Origin: Ramazzottius varieornatus
Lineage: Eukaryota; Tardigrada; Eutardigrada; Parachela; Ramazzottiidae
Length of the DNA stretch: 64,000 bases
Direction: 5' to 3'
NCBI GenBank assembly: GCA_001949185.1
Contig: BDGG01000017.1
Span: 124,001 to 188,000, forward strand
The notes below the pieces were generated by a model. That model was not told where the DNA came from and searched no databases. It was given only the letters and a program-made list of their open reading frames with translations. Shown here piece after piece: positions 1 to 11,830 of the stretch. The stretch's first letter is position 1; the number at the start of each line of letters is the position of its first letter. The position numbers and the translations under genes were made by a program.

Positions 1-2
1 TC

Positions 3-3000
3 CTCCATCAACACTATCCGCTACTGAATGGACCCTCGCCGCTGAACAGTCTAGGCCTTCCACCGTCGATAGGGCCGGGTCACAACAACCCGTCGTTTTT
101 GTTCGCAGACAATGAACAGCTGATCAATAACCGGGATGCAGCACTGCCTTCCACTTCGTCTTTGTCCTCTCCAACCCCGCCGACGGCATCTTCCGTGCAA
201 ACATCTAACCGTAAACGGAGACTTTTGGCGTGGCACCATCATAAAGAGAATGGTTCTTCGCCGCCTGACACAACGTCCGCGCGAGGGGAACGAGTATCGG
301 GAACTTGTCTACGGGTAAGCAGTGCGTAATTACAGATATATTCTACGGGCTTGCTAGACGTCACTTAGAAAGCACGTCGCTCGGTAGCCCAAATCGAATT
401 GTCAACGGGTAGAATGACGTCATGCGTGAGTTTGCACGATTCGGTTAATGTCAGGATTCATTCTACGCCAGATCAGATGGTAGTGAGGCTGGGTAGTTAC
501 GGTGGTAGACCACGTGGTAGGTGGTGTTATGATGCCGTTGGTTGATAATGGTGCGATAAGGGATATGGGACGTATGCGGCACAAAATCGTGGCAAAACTG
601 TTTCGATAAGTTCGTTTCCTGGTGAGTTCGCACGCCTCCAGCCAAAAATACCGCGATCGCGCGTCAGTCGAAAAAACAATCTTTGTGTCGGGTTTTCCGA
701 GTTCCGATATGTGCATTTTGAGCAACGTGTATGGTAATGCTGACCTTTGGTTGTAGGTCAATTTGGAGGAGTACGTCGGAGAACGCGTTCTGGTACGTCG
801 GGCGAAGAAAGAAGAATCCAGCAGCTCTCCGTACGTTCCAGGAACCATCCATGCAGTAGACAGCCCGAGCAGTGATATGGAAATCATATTAGAAACTCTC
901 CCCGGTGAGTCCTTGAGGGTACCCAATGTCCTGTCCGAGGAAGCTAGGTGCCAAATTATTAGTGACCGCAGTCCAGCAGTCCATGAAATTCCAATGGGCA
1001 GTCGCGTTTGTGTTCGTCTCGCTCCCAAAGACCGTAGCTTCGTGCAAGGCCGCGTCCTCTCCTGCGACCTGACCAAATGCCCACCTGTCTTCAAGATTGC
1101 CGTGATGGAGAATGCTGGGGATGAAGAGAAAGACGTCGATGTGTCGCGTGTTCACATTCGCCTTCTACGACCGCCCTGGTAATAATTTAACACTGTGTCT
1201 TCGATAGAAAATGAGACTGTCACACACAAATAATTCTCCTCGGCTAGGAAACTCCACAAGGTCATTTTCCCAAGTGGCGTACGCTTCTAGTTCTAGTGGC
1301 TGGTAGCGAGCGCCACTTGGAGGAACCCACTCATCGAGTTTGGTTTGTCAAGTGGCGCACCGCTCTGGTGTTACCAGCTAGAAGCGAGCGCCACTTTGTT
1401 TAGTGATCTTGTTGACTGTGAATCTGTTTTGCCCAGACGTCTCTTTTTTATTCTTTTCTTAGGTACGAAGACACAGCATTTCTGCAACTTCCTCGCCCTG
1501 ACTTTTCGCGACACCCGAGTAGCGCGGAAGTGGTAGACGTCGAGGAAGGTGACTCGTCCGAAGATGAGCTGAAGATGCCGGACTTCGGCGACAACAACAA
1601 CTCCAACACGTCCACACCCGGTCCTTCCCGCTCCGCCAGTAAACTCTTGTACTCGACCCAGCACTCGACCGAGTCGAACCCCGCAAACGTCTTTGGCCTT
1701 CTTAGTCAACAGGACAACAGTGCTTCCAACGCTTCGTCGGAGTGCAATTTGAACAGTACCGTCAACTCTCCATCGCCACGAGGTTACAAAAAGGTACCAA
1801 AAGTCATATGTGATCCTTTCTGAAATATTCGCTTAGAGTAGTGGGGTTCTTGAAGGGCGATGTAATCTCCCTGTCGAACGGTATAAGAAAGAAATTCAAC
1901 GGGAAGCAGTGGCGGAAGTTGTGTACGGAGAAGGGTTGTAGCAAGGAGTCGCAGCGACGCGGCTTCTGCTCGCGACATCTATCCATGCAGAGCAAGTCTT
2001 CCTCGTCGGGTCCCACTCCGGCTGGCTCGCCGTCTCATGGAGCCAATGGCTTTTACTACGGACTAGGTACGAAATCCATATTGTTAGAGCCTGTCTCCCT
2101 TTTTCCTCTTTGGACAGTCTAGCGTCAGCTTGAGATCCCATGAAGTCTCACGCCTGCGTACTCTAGCTTCGGGTAACTTAATGTTCGGTGGTATGTAGGT
2201 GGGTGCGGAGTCTGTTGTGGCTGATGTCCGCCGTTTCATTTGTCACTTTTTCCGTACTTTTTCCGGTATTTTTTCTTTGTTTACTCTAGGTGGGCGGGTA
2301 AAGCATTCCTCAGGTGCCAGTTCAGTTCGCAGCGAGATGGACTGGGACATGGAGAATGCTTCGCGAGGGTCAGAGTCGCTGTCGTGGCAGCCACCGGCCA
2401 ACGCTGTTTTGGAACGACAAGTGTCTGGTGGCAGTATCCAGTCGACCCCCGACTTCAAGCAGTACTTCATGGGCTCTCGAAGCGTCTCGCAGAACGGCCC
2501 GGAACCGGTGGCTGGCACGATGAATCCCGTACAAGCCCAACGAAGCCGCATGTCCTCGCGAGCTGCCAGTCCGGTCGATCCATCTACGTCTCACCAGTCG
2601 CCGGGTAAGAAGACCGTCAATGATGTGTTGTTCAGTTGAAGCGATCGGTTACATTGTGGCTCTGCAGTACCGCCGCGTCTGGGACCAGTGATGGACGTTA
2701 ACCTGCTGGCGCCTCGGCAGTCTGTGCTGGTCAACTCGGTGACTAATGCACCTAGTCCGTTTGTCAGTTCGCAGCTGTTGATCCGACCGATGCAGATGGT
2801 GCCACAGGAAAACACCGCTGGTGCGGGCTTTGGTTTGGTACCTGGCCAGGCACCTCTTCAGCTGCCAGGTACTGCAAAACTATCCTTCAATTGTTTTCTA
2901 AAGAGGCTACTTCATTGCAAAGTGCCTCTGAATGGGAGCTCGGTGAAAAAGTTTGATAAGATCGATTTTCAAAGAGGCGCCCGCTTTCTTCCAATAACGC

Positions 3001-6000
3001 CAAGGACGTGCACTGCTTGGGAAGACGATCTTACGGCCATTTTCTACGAAATTTCAATTATAATTTCTGACTTGTTGGGGCCGTACACGGTTTTGTCAAC
3101 TGTTTTCGTAGAAAAAGGGCAGATATTGATATTATTGCTTCGACTGGTGTTGAAGCACTTCACAAGCTCTGATTTGCTGACCTGGTATTTTTGCAGGCTC
3201 TTGGAATAACAACAACAATGAGGCTCCACACAGCCTTCCGCCCATGTACGGACAGGGTGGAGGACCGCGGCCCGGCGTCAGCATCGAGCCCGATTCGCGG
3301 GGTCGCTTACCGGCTTCGGTGGTCATCTACGCGGCCAGTCGACCCAATCCTCCGCCCGTCCATCCGAGCAGTGGCGGAGTAATGGTCAGTGCGCCGACGG
3401 TGGATGCAGGTCAGCAGGTGGCCAGCAGACCTGGTTCAGGTCCAGACTTGGCACAAAAACCCATTCCAGTCTATTTTTGGCACCAACTGGTGCCGTTCCT
3501 TCCCGGTGGTTACCCTGTCCAGGAACCACACGAAAAGCATGAAGGTAAAACGTTTGATAGAAGTTTGATTTGAATCGGAATAAACAACAACAACACAAAA
3601 CGGCAATCAAACTCGACAAGATCGCTTTTTCAAGTGGCGCACTCTTTCAGCCAGTCACAGTAATGTCGTGCGCCAGTTGAAAACAAAACTTATAGAAATT
3701 TGCTGCTGAAAACACTGGTAATGTGCACCACTTGGAAAGCCAGTCTTGTCGAGTTTGTGTGCCGAGCTTTCGAATACTGAATTTGGCGATGAAGTTCCAA
3801 AATCCAGAGCAAACTCTACAGATTTTACGGATCCGAAAGTAGCTTCTTCAAAAGCTTAACTTGTTTGTTTTGGTATTTTGCAGATGACAACAGGGAAAGG
3901 GACGAAGATGACGGGAACGATGACGGCGATAACAGCCACGGCCACGACAGGGGACTGGTCGTGGACGACGGAAGGAGTAACGGAAGGCCAATGGACGCTG
4001 CTCACAGTCAGCATCACCAAAATAACAACAGCGTCCGGCGAACCATCAACCAAGCCGTCATGAGTTCTTCCCATAGTGTAGCGGCCTCTTCTGTCCTAAT
4101 AGACGAGGTCGACGAGGAGGACGAAGTCTTCGCCACTCCATCGTCACCTGGGGATGTTGTAGCTTCACCGGCTGCGGATCTCATTCAGTCAGGAGGTAAG
4201 AGAAACATTCAAACACCATACAATGTTCTGGAACGAGGAAAGCGAAGAAAGAATGTCCACTAGACACATCTTTTTTCGGAAGAGTTTCCGGTCAAATACG
4301 CATAAGATCGTTATCTTAACTTGCGCATGCTTCCAGTCAGTATTACTATAACTTGCACCACTTTGGGTGGCAATTATGCCGAACTTTCCGAATGGCGCAC
4401 ACTCCTAGCTAACAAACTTGGGAACATGCATCACTCGAGCTAGCAACCTTTTATGTTTCCTTTGCCGGCCTCCGTGGAGTAATATCTTTTGTTTGTTGTT
4501 CTACAGCGCACATTCGTCGACCCATGAACGCGTTCATGATCTTCAGCAAGCGACATCGGCCCTTGGTCCATCAAAAGCATCCCAACCAAGACAACCGGAC
4601 AGTGTCGAAGATCTTGAGCGAGTGGTGGTACTCGTTGGATGCCGACAGTAAGAAGGAGTACCAGAAACTGGCTGCTCAAATCCGTGACGCCCACTTCAAG
4701 GCACATCCCCAGTGGAAGTGGACTAGCAAAGAGAGGAAGAAGTCGATGTCTACTGCCGGTAAGAAGGGCGAAGCCAAAGCTGGAGCTGATGATCGTGAAC
4801 ACGAGCCTCCCAGTGGAAGTGACGTTGCCGAAAAGAACAGAGTCGTCGGTCCAACAATGGTGGAAGACGCGGCTGGTCCTTCATCTTCTATGAAGAATGC
4901 CCCATCAGGTAGCATCTTCGACGGTAACACTGAACAAACTTTCAGAAAAGTTCTTACTATCGATTTCATTTTAAACAATCAAATATTTAAAATATATATT
5001 ATTGATTTATATTCCAAATTGCAACCTTTTTTCAAATCTTAAAAAATTTTCTGAAGATGAGCTGTGTATTTTTGGAAAACTTTTGTGGGACGTGGGCGAA
5101 TGGTTCGAACGGGATCGTTCTCTTAAGCGGCGCACATGTTCAGTCAATAACAATAAAAATGTGCGCCAGTTGTATTCTCGATGTGGCTCAGTTCGTTGCC
5201 CACGTCGCAAGTGTACGAGGTAAACGACATAATTCTGGCATACCGATTTTGCACTATAATTCGGGCAACGCAAAACGTTTGAGCATTATCGTCAATGCTT
5301 GATTCGTCTCTCATCGTACGCCTGTTGATACAACATTAAGCCTTTTAACATTGGACAGATCCACCTCCCTCCCAGGCCAAATTCCTGTCATCCACAACGC
5401 TTTGTCGTTCTCAAACCTATTTAAAACTCGAGAAGAGGGATCAGTCTACCTCAGGAAACAAGAAGCAGTTCATTACGCGCAGCAGAAGCTGAGAAAAAAT
5501 ATGCCCGAATTACGAGTGAAACACCACTATGCCCGAATTATGTCGTTTACCTCGTACCGTAATTGTGGTTCCGATTCCCTTGGCTGATTTATGAAAATTA
5601 TAATATTTCCACAGCGAACGCCGCTCCTGGGAGCCGAGAAGGCACTCCAATGGGTACATCCGACGCCCAGTCGGAAGACAACTCCTCCATCATGAGCACT
5701 TCTACCGGTTACGGACTCGGTAGTCCGGCCAAACGGAAGAAGCTGACTCCGTCGACCTCTGGCCTTTCCAAGTCCACCAAGACCTCGACTCAACCTATTC
5801 ACTGGGCGCCGCCAGATGCCAACAATGCTGGCCTGTCCGAAGGTGTCTGCATCAGCATCCCCGAACTGCCCGTGAGCAGCCAACCACCTCCTGCCCACTT
5901 CGCGCCATCCTCGCAGGGTTTCGCCAGCGCGTCCTGTGAGACGGGGCTGAATCTGCCGAGAACGAGTAAAGAGCCAGCCGGTGCGCCATCGACTTCCGGT

Positions 6001-8097
6001 TTGTCATCACCGACGCCGTCGGTGATTAGAAGCACTTCGGTTCTGAGGTTCTCCCCCGAAGGACGGGGAAACTTCAACAAGCCCGATCAAGGCGACCTTC
6101 CATCACAGTAAGCCCCTTTTTGATGCGTAAACAGTACGAGGAGCTGTTCCTAGCTTTGTCCACTGGCTAGAACTTTGTACAGTACGTCACGAGCGAGTTA
6201 CAGGCTCTTCAGGCTTGTGATGTATGTCTGAAGTGGTGTACAAAGTTTTAGCCAGTCGACAAAGTTAGGACCAGCTTCTCACACGATAGCTGAGAGGAAT
6301 AATCGAAATGGATTCTAGGCAAACGAACTCAGAGTCGTTTTTTTCGAGTGGATTGCGCTTCCAGCCAATAACATCGGGAATTTGCGCCACTTGGGAAAAC
6401 GATCTTGTCTTTTTTTCCCAAGTTGCGCATACTTTCAGCTGTCAACAACAGAAACGTGCGCCACTTGAGAGTTGAAACAAACAACTCAACAAGATCGTTT
6501 CTTCAAGTGACGCACTTTCCAGCTAATAACACCGAAAGCGTGCATCGCTTCGGAAAATTTCTTGTCAAGTTTTTCGAAAGTATTTCGAAATTCATGAAAA
6601 TATCATAAATCTTGAGACAGTAGTAATTTTCACGGTGTGACTTGCAGAATTTCGGTAGTCACAGCCCAGACTTCGTCCAGCTCACTGAGCACCCCGAAAC
6701 AGCCGGGTGAAAGCTCTTCATATTACCAGTTGGCGTCAGGACAGGCCAAGTCAGCCGAGTACTCAGAGTTGGCTGTCGCTTCCCAAAGGGCATCCAGCGG
6801 AGGCACTGTCCGTCTCCTGTCACCGCCCACCGTCGGTCACACCTTCACCCTAGCTCCTACGCCAGCCCAGCTAGGCAAAGCTCCGGGACAGCGTGGACGC
6901 CTCTCTGAGAGCAAGTCCGTCTCGGAAGATAAGGAGGATAAAGGCGAGCCCTTGTCACCCGCTGTCGATCGACCAAGCTCTTCAGGCCAGAAGTTCTTCC
7001 GCAAAACCGGTGACGGACAACGCGAGAAGTGAGTGCGACCTTCCTCTGCAGTAACGATCTGTGCATGTGTGTCATTCCGCTGCCTACATTTCTCGCGTTT
7101 CTCGTGCTATACTTCGGCGAGGTTCGTCACTGAAATATTGTACGCACCTGCGTACTATCTCAGCTGATGTCAAACTGGGTCGAGTATGCACGTAGTTGAT
7201 GCACGTAGCCGACACATGCGTCATTTACCTGCATACGCAGATGAAGGGCGATAAATACGCGAAGTTGTATGCAGGTTATCGATGAGTTAACACCGGTCGC
7301 TGTGATTACAGAGTGTTGTCGCAGATCGACTTCGCTACGCGTTTCAAAGAGCTTCCGCAGTTTGAGCCTGGCCAGGTCGAAGCGGGTCTTTCGCCGCTGG
7401 TGCTGGCCAACACGCCCAGTGCTCACGAGCTGGTAGAAAGCTACCGGAAGAAGCGGTATGGGACGCACCATGAGCGGTCACGAGAAGGCGAGTCACCCAC
7501 CTATGGCTTGCTGTCGCCCAAGAACAAGTACGGCGGAGAACCGGGCAGTGCTAGCACGTCACTGTCCTCTGCTGCTCCTACCAGTGCCTCTCTAGAAGGC
7601 AACATGTTCTTCGGCAACTCGTTTAGCTTGGCCACCATGGCCGATCTCCTCCGAGGCGGTAAGTTCTGTTTCCGGATGAGTATTCAATAAGGTTAAGGTC
7701 ACCGATGAAGTAGCTGTGTCGCCAGATTTGGACAGCAATATTATGGAGTCTCCACGAACTCCACGAACACCCGGTGGAGATGGTCCTTCGTTGAGGAAAG
7801 TGCTCGATCAACGTCGTCAATTGGTCATGCAGCTCTTTGAAGAAGAGAAGACCTTCTTTCCTTCAAGTAAGTCCAGTCGTAACTCTGGTGGACCATAGTT
7901 TACTGATGGTTGTGATTAGACTGATGGTTGTGGTTGCAGCGCAAAAGACGACGGCGTTTCAACAAGCCCACGAAGATTTCTTTCCTTCTAAGTCGGTTCT
8001 TCAGCTGAAGATTCGCGAAGTACGGCAGAAGCTGATGGCGTTGAGCCAGCAAACGTCTGGTGAGAACGCGGCCGCCGCCGTGGATGAACCCACTTAA
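3..8097 (+). CDS. CIC: Capicua (CIC) HMG-box transcriptional repressor, 5'-partial
   Basis: Sequence-specific repressor downstream of RTK/ERK signalling, nuclear. Exons read as 3-314, 757-1178, 1463-1793, 1856-2066, 2290-2604, 2668-2868, 3197-3544, 3884-4195, 4507-4908, 5615-6107, 6648-7028, 7312-7658, 7726-7866, 7940-8097; every junction is GT-AG and keeps phase. Landmarks in order: a long-isoform N-terminal region (757-1178, probably the DUF4819-type domain), the conserved block [21 protein letters not shown] (about 1874-1990), a [12 protein letters not shown] block (3469-3504), the HMG box from [14 protein letters not shown] to KWTSKERKK (about 4513-4740), and the C-terminal C1 region ([17 protein letters not shown] at 7313, [28 protein letters not shown] near 8010). 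Long Ser/Pro-rich linkers separate them. The gene runs off the left edge; the first exon boundary is least sure. An acceptor at 7711 is an in-frame alternative to 7726, and one near 2200 to 2290. Several introns hold the hairpin repeat; intron 9 holds a 339-bp TA-flanked element. Confidence 0.93.
1236..1436. repeat. Paired-hairpin repeat (family H) in CIC intron
   Basis: Two successive stem-loops: CAAGTGGCGTACGC paired with GAGCGCCACTTG, then CAAGTGGCGCACCGC paired with GAGCGCCACTT, followed by a decayed TTGACTGTGAATCTGTTTTGCC tail resembling the family terminus. Member of the family described under findings. Confidence 0.75.
2935..3042. repeat. Degenerate family H hairpin repeat
   Basis: Starts GGGAGCTCGGTGAAAAAGTTTGATAAGATCG and ends near GGGAAGACGATCTTACGG. 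The outer arms of the family remain, but the GGCGCAC stem has diverged (GGCGCCCGC / ACGTGCACTGC). It lies in a CIC intron. Confidence 0.55.
3596..3772. repeat. Family H repeat in CIC intron
   Basis: ACTCGACAAGATCG at the left and CTTGTCGAGTTTGTGTGCCGAGCT at the right form the outer inverted repeat. Inside are CAAGTGGCGCAC / GTGCGCCAGTTG and a second half stem GTGCACCACTTGG. Confidence 0.75.
5216..5554. mobile_element. 339-bp MITE-like element, copy 1 (in CIC intron)
   Basis: Ends are inverted repeats of about 28 bp: it begins CGAGGTAAACGACATAATTC and finishes with the reverse complement (GAATTATGTCGTTTACCTCG), flanked on both sides by TA (5214-5215 and 5555-5556), as expected for Tc1/mariner-type insertion. 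A second copy is at 40858-41194. Both copies share an open frame of about 50 codons ([17 protein letters not shown], then REEG). No transposase is visible, so it is presumably non-autonomous. It lies between the HMG-box exon and the next CIC exon. Confidence 0.85.
6335..6575. repeat. Triple family H hairpin in CIC intron
   Basis: Three stems in a row: TTGCGCTTCCAGCC to TTTGCGCCACTTGGG, then CCCAAGTTGCGCATAC to GTGCGCCACTTG, then CAAGTGACGCACTTTC to GCGTGCATCGCTTCGG. AACAAGATCG and its complement separate the units. Confidence 0.7.
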
Positions 8098-8593
8098 ACT
8101 GCCACTTTCAGTTCGCTCTGTGTTTCGTTCGTTTTTCGTTACGCAGTATTTTCTTGACTTGACTCTCGGATGATTTTAACGTTTTGCTTTTGCGCTCATG
8201 GCATTTTGGGTGTATCTGTCTGATGGGGAAGAGACTGGGTGGATTGTTGTTCGGAGTATTTTTTTTTCTGTGGATAGTTTAGCGTGTTGGATACTTTTGT
8301 CAGTATTTGGTTCGGGAGGGAAGGATGGCTGGATCGCGGAGGATCTGAGTCAAAGAAAGAGAGCCCAGTTTAGTTGTGATAATTGCAGGAGAGCTTGTGC
8401 GCGCTATACATGCTTTCTTTACCTCTTCCCCTATGCTTTCATTTCCAGGCAGTTTTCGTCCCAGATGATTTTATTTACCCCTCTCGCTCATAAACAGCTT
8501 CTTTCGCTACACTCGTCTTGTATTACGAAATTATAGCTTTGTGGATATTGTGATATTTTCGACAGTGTCTTTTGGAAGTCTGCTTTGATGTCA

Positions 8594-8708
8594 GCAGCGT
8601 TTAGCCATCGGATTCACTTTCAAAATACCAGTGCTAGCAAAGTTCTTCTTGCTGCTTTTTTTATTATTTCAGTTTTATCGCTTCGGTTCTTTCGCAGTGT
8701 TGAAGTTT
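8594..8708. repeat. Dispersed repeat, copy 1
   Basis: About 115 bp nearly identical to 49756-49870 (shared GTTAGCCATCGGAT-like start, GTGCTAGCAAAGTTCT, TTTCAGTTTTATC and GTTGAAGTTT). Same orientation. No inverted termini seen. Confidence 0.7.
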
Positions 8709-9229
8709 CCATAAAAGCATACTATAGTCCTCCTCACGACGAGCTGTTTATGTCGCATACGGTTCATTTAAAATTTGAGTTTGCTTGATCAACGGAAATT
8801 AGTCGTGAGTGAGGCAAAAATGCGTTTTTCGAAAGTCTCGGAAACGGGAGCGGAAATGCGCGAGTTTTGCGAGGTAGGTTTGTAGGCAAACTTTGCCTCC
8901 TGACTAAGTTAAAATTCATGGTTTTCTCTCTGGCTAGTCTCTGTCTTCCGATATCCCCGACACTAATAGGTATCAAGAAGCCCGTACGCGAAAAGGTATC
9001 TCGCAACGTGAAGCACTGTGTAGACAGAGATCAGCTGAGAAATGAAAATTTGAAATTGTGAGTCTAGTGTGCAGAGAATAATCCGTTTTCGCTTTCAAGA
9101 TAAGCTTCATGAGGGCTGCTTATCTTGGAAGCGAAACTTCGTAATCCACTTTCAAGATCAACACAATCACCGGAGTTTTACGGCCTGTCGTGAGGAGGAC
9201 TTATGGCGACGTACGTTTTACCACAAAGT

Positions 9230-9432
9230 CGTACTCGGAAAGCCGACAAACTCACTCGATCGTTTTGCAAGTGGCGCACACAATCAGCTGATATTACTGT
9301 AATACCACCAAAGATTGCGTCACTTGGGAAAACAAACTCAGCAAGATTGTTTCTCCAAGTAACACATGTTTCCAGCCTGCAACATCGATGGCATGCGCCA
9401 CTTGGGAAAACGATCTTGTTGAGTACGTTAAC
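9230..9432. repeat. Family H paired hairpin
   Basis: CAAGTGGCGCACACAATCAGC facing ATTGCGTCACTTGGG, then CTCCAAGTAACACATG facing CATGCGCCACTTGGG, ending in AAAACGATCTTGTTGAG. Intergenic downstream of CIC. Confidence 0.7.
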
Positions 9433-9971
9433 ACCCTGATTATCACCGTACTCATTGTGAGTACAAAACGGCACTTTTTCGCTCCCCATAATTTCCATTT
9501 TTCTCGATTTGAATCAACCTTTTTTTTCTTTGCCTGGTCTGCGGTCTTATCACCGAAACGCAGCTGATGACCACTGGTCAGTACAACTTCCGCAGGCTGC
9601 ACAAAATCCTTACGATTTCGGGCAGTTTCGGGGGTATTTTAGGTTTCATGTCTTTGCTTGAGATACATACCTACCATCTGTTTAGAAAAAGAATGAAACG
9701 TCAAGGAGAGCTTTCTCTACCGATACTAGGCTTGGGACAAACTTGGTGTCATCGGTGCGTCCAGAAAAAAAATCAAAACGGCCAGGGCTACTCTTCCCAA
9801 GTTGGCCTTTACGGCCTGTCACTCTAAACAATTTCGAAGTTCTGAAAGTTGTCTATTGGTTAATTTGGGGTACGCCTTCCCTCTTCTTCCAGTCAAAGTT
9901 CTGTGCTCACAGTGAGTACGCTGGTAATCTGCCGACACAAGAAGCTTGGTACCCAGGGTGTTAACTCCTAA

Positions 9972-10513
9972 CTACAAAATTCTCTCTACACTTGTGGGTC
10001 CCCACTCTCTTTTCAGCAGGAGATCCGACGGTTTAAGGACCGTTTTCGGCCTGAGAGGGACGTTTATGGAGCGTGGGCAACTTGCCAGGGGCGAGTTCTT
10101 TACATCGAATTCGCATAGGAATCTCTTGTCGTCCTCGGGCAGATTAGCGTCCTCGGGCAGATTAGCGTCCTCAGGTAGTCCCATGGCAGCTGCTTCGGCC
10201 ATCAGCCGATCTAACTTTTTCTACTGCATCTGTAGAACACGTCAGCGTTGTTCTTGAGCAGATCGGTAAGTGTCTGAAGATCAGAAACGAAACCATCCAG
10301 CGATTCCCTCATCTGTTCGCTAGGGAAAAAATGTGAGTATAATCCTATGTTCACATCGGTAGTAATTATGTATAACTTCTTGAGTGTGATCCTAACTATC
10401 GGGAACATTCAGACGTACTACCGCTCTGACGCAGACGACGAAGGACTACGTCTTAGCATGCACGACAGTGTGGATACTTACAAATAGACTGCTTTGGCAT
10501 GTTTAGACGGCAT
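9972..10513 (-). CDS. Possible small two- or three-exon gene, unrecognised
   Basis: Read on the minus strand: ATG at 10513 (start MPSKHAKAVY), donor GTAAGT after 10482, acceptor TTTTTTCCCTAG before 10319, then EQMRESLDGFVSDLQTLTDL. The frame runs to a stop just after NNADVFYRCSRKS. If 20 bases (10240-10221, which begin GT and end AG) are skipped, the frame continues exactly in phase as KKLDRLMAEAAAMGLPED, with a duplicated NLPEDA unit, to a stop at 9972, giving about 119 residues. A second frame over the first exon (MSEKMTFGEAWSKLTPRQK, stop at 10501-10503) also looks protein-like, so a frameshift or upstream ORF is possible. Predicted mostly helical and acidic. I do not recognise the family; it could be a pseudogene. 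Confidence 0.35.
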
Positions 10514-10735
10514 CTTCTTTCTGTCGAGGTGTCAACTTGGACCACGCTTCTCCAAACGTCATCTTCTCCGACATTTCTTTCGAAGTTCTGAAAATGTAAA
10601 CTTCGTTTGCCTTCAGTGGGAAAAGGTACACGAAACAACAAACTAAGAAAGAGCGCAAATAGCTACACATGCGATTAATGACAAAATCGATGAGAATTTG
10701 CAAAGCGTTTTCTTACACAAAGGAGAAAGAATAGG

Positions 10736-11830
10736 CGCCACTTGTACTTGGAACTTGTACTTGTAATCTTGTAATTATAGTATGAATCTGTAACTTGTGA
10801 AGTTAAGCAAAATTCTGTGAAAAATCTGGGATGCCGGCAGACAAAATGTGCAGGACCCTTGTAGCAAGGGGCGCACGTTGCCAGCCAGCTCGATGAAAAT
10901 ATGCGCCACTGAGATAACGGTCGTACACGCGCTTTTTTCCGGCCTTCCGTTCCAGGAACAACGCCTTGGACGTTTCATACACACTTGTCATGATTCCCTG
11001 ATCGACGATAAACAAAACTCTCAGAAGGGCTGAAATATTATGAGGACTGGAATATTTCAGACATATCTTTCGTAAGATTTCTGTGTAGGACAGCAAGATC
11101 ATTTTCATCAGTGACAGTATAGCGCCGAGCAGCGAGCCTTACTCAGTTGTTATCGAAAACTAACCCGAAAACGTTGTTCAAATTTTGGTAGACAGTCTGG
11201 AAGTTGCTCTCTGAATAGCGCAAGAAACCAATGCATGCCTAGGCAAAAATTTTTTGACGGGAGTGTCATCATCCCGACAGTATGCTCGTTCGCAGTTGCC
11301 GGTTGGCGCCAAAACTGATTGCACCGGAATACCATACTTTCGACGTCAAGTTCAATTCGTATAATAATATTTTATAACCTATTCCATGGACAGTCAAGGA
11401 TTTTCGCCCAGACTGTGGAGAAGATTTTCATGTAGCTTTGTGCTGGCATTTCAGCTTCGAATGCAGAGGATGAACATAGCTCCATCGTCAGAATGGCAGA
11501 CAAGCCGCTGTTTCAATTTCTTCTGTTACTGATGGATGGACTCATGCACGAAACACTGTGAGAGTTGCTCGACTTGTTCCTGAAACGGGACGCCGGAAAA
11601 CAGCGCGTGCACGACCGTTATCTCAGTGGCGCAAATTTTCATCGGTTCTGGCTGGTAACGTGCGGCACTTGACACAATGATCCTGCGCATTTTGTCTACC
11701 GGCATCCCAAATGTTTCATTCATCAGTTTGCCACCCATTTTCACAGAATTTTGCATATCTTTACAAGTCACAAGTAAAAAATACAGATAAAAATTACAAT
11801 TACAAGTTCCAAGTACAAGTGCCAGGCCCA
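10736..11830. repeat. 1.1-kb inverted duplication (fold-back structure)
   Basis: The left arm (10736-10960) and right arm (about 11568-11830) are reverse complements over roughly 230-260 bp: CCACTTGTACTTGGAACTTG at the left end matches the complement of CAAGTTCCAAGTACAAGTG at the right end. Further in, GATGAAAATATGCGCCACTGAGATAACGG-type sequence recurs inverted. A spacer of about 600 bp separates the arms. Each arm can encode MKICATEITVVHALFSG, so part of the duplicated unit may derive from an exon. No gene family recognised. Confidence 0.7.

Larger units (their letters stand above)
8098..9971. other. CIC 3' flank and spacer, no gene seen
   Basis: Probable CIC 3'UTR followed by spacer. It holds a dispersed repeat (8594-8708), a family H hairpin pair (9230-9432) and nothing else I can support as coding; the short open frames here lack splice or homology support. 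Confidence 0.6.

Noticed and set aside
2199-2289. Upstream in-frame extension of CIC exon 5 from an AG near 2197
   Set aside because: The added residues ([12 protein letters not shown]) come from a T-rich tract that looks like the polypyrimidine stretch of the acceptor at 2288-2289.
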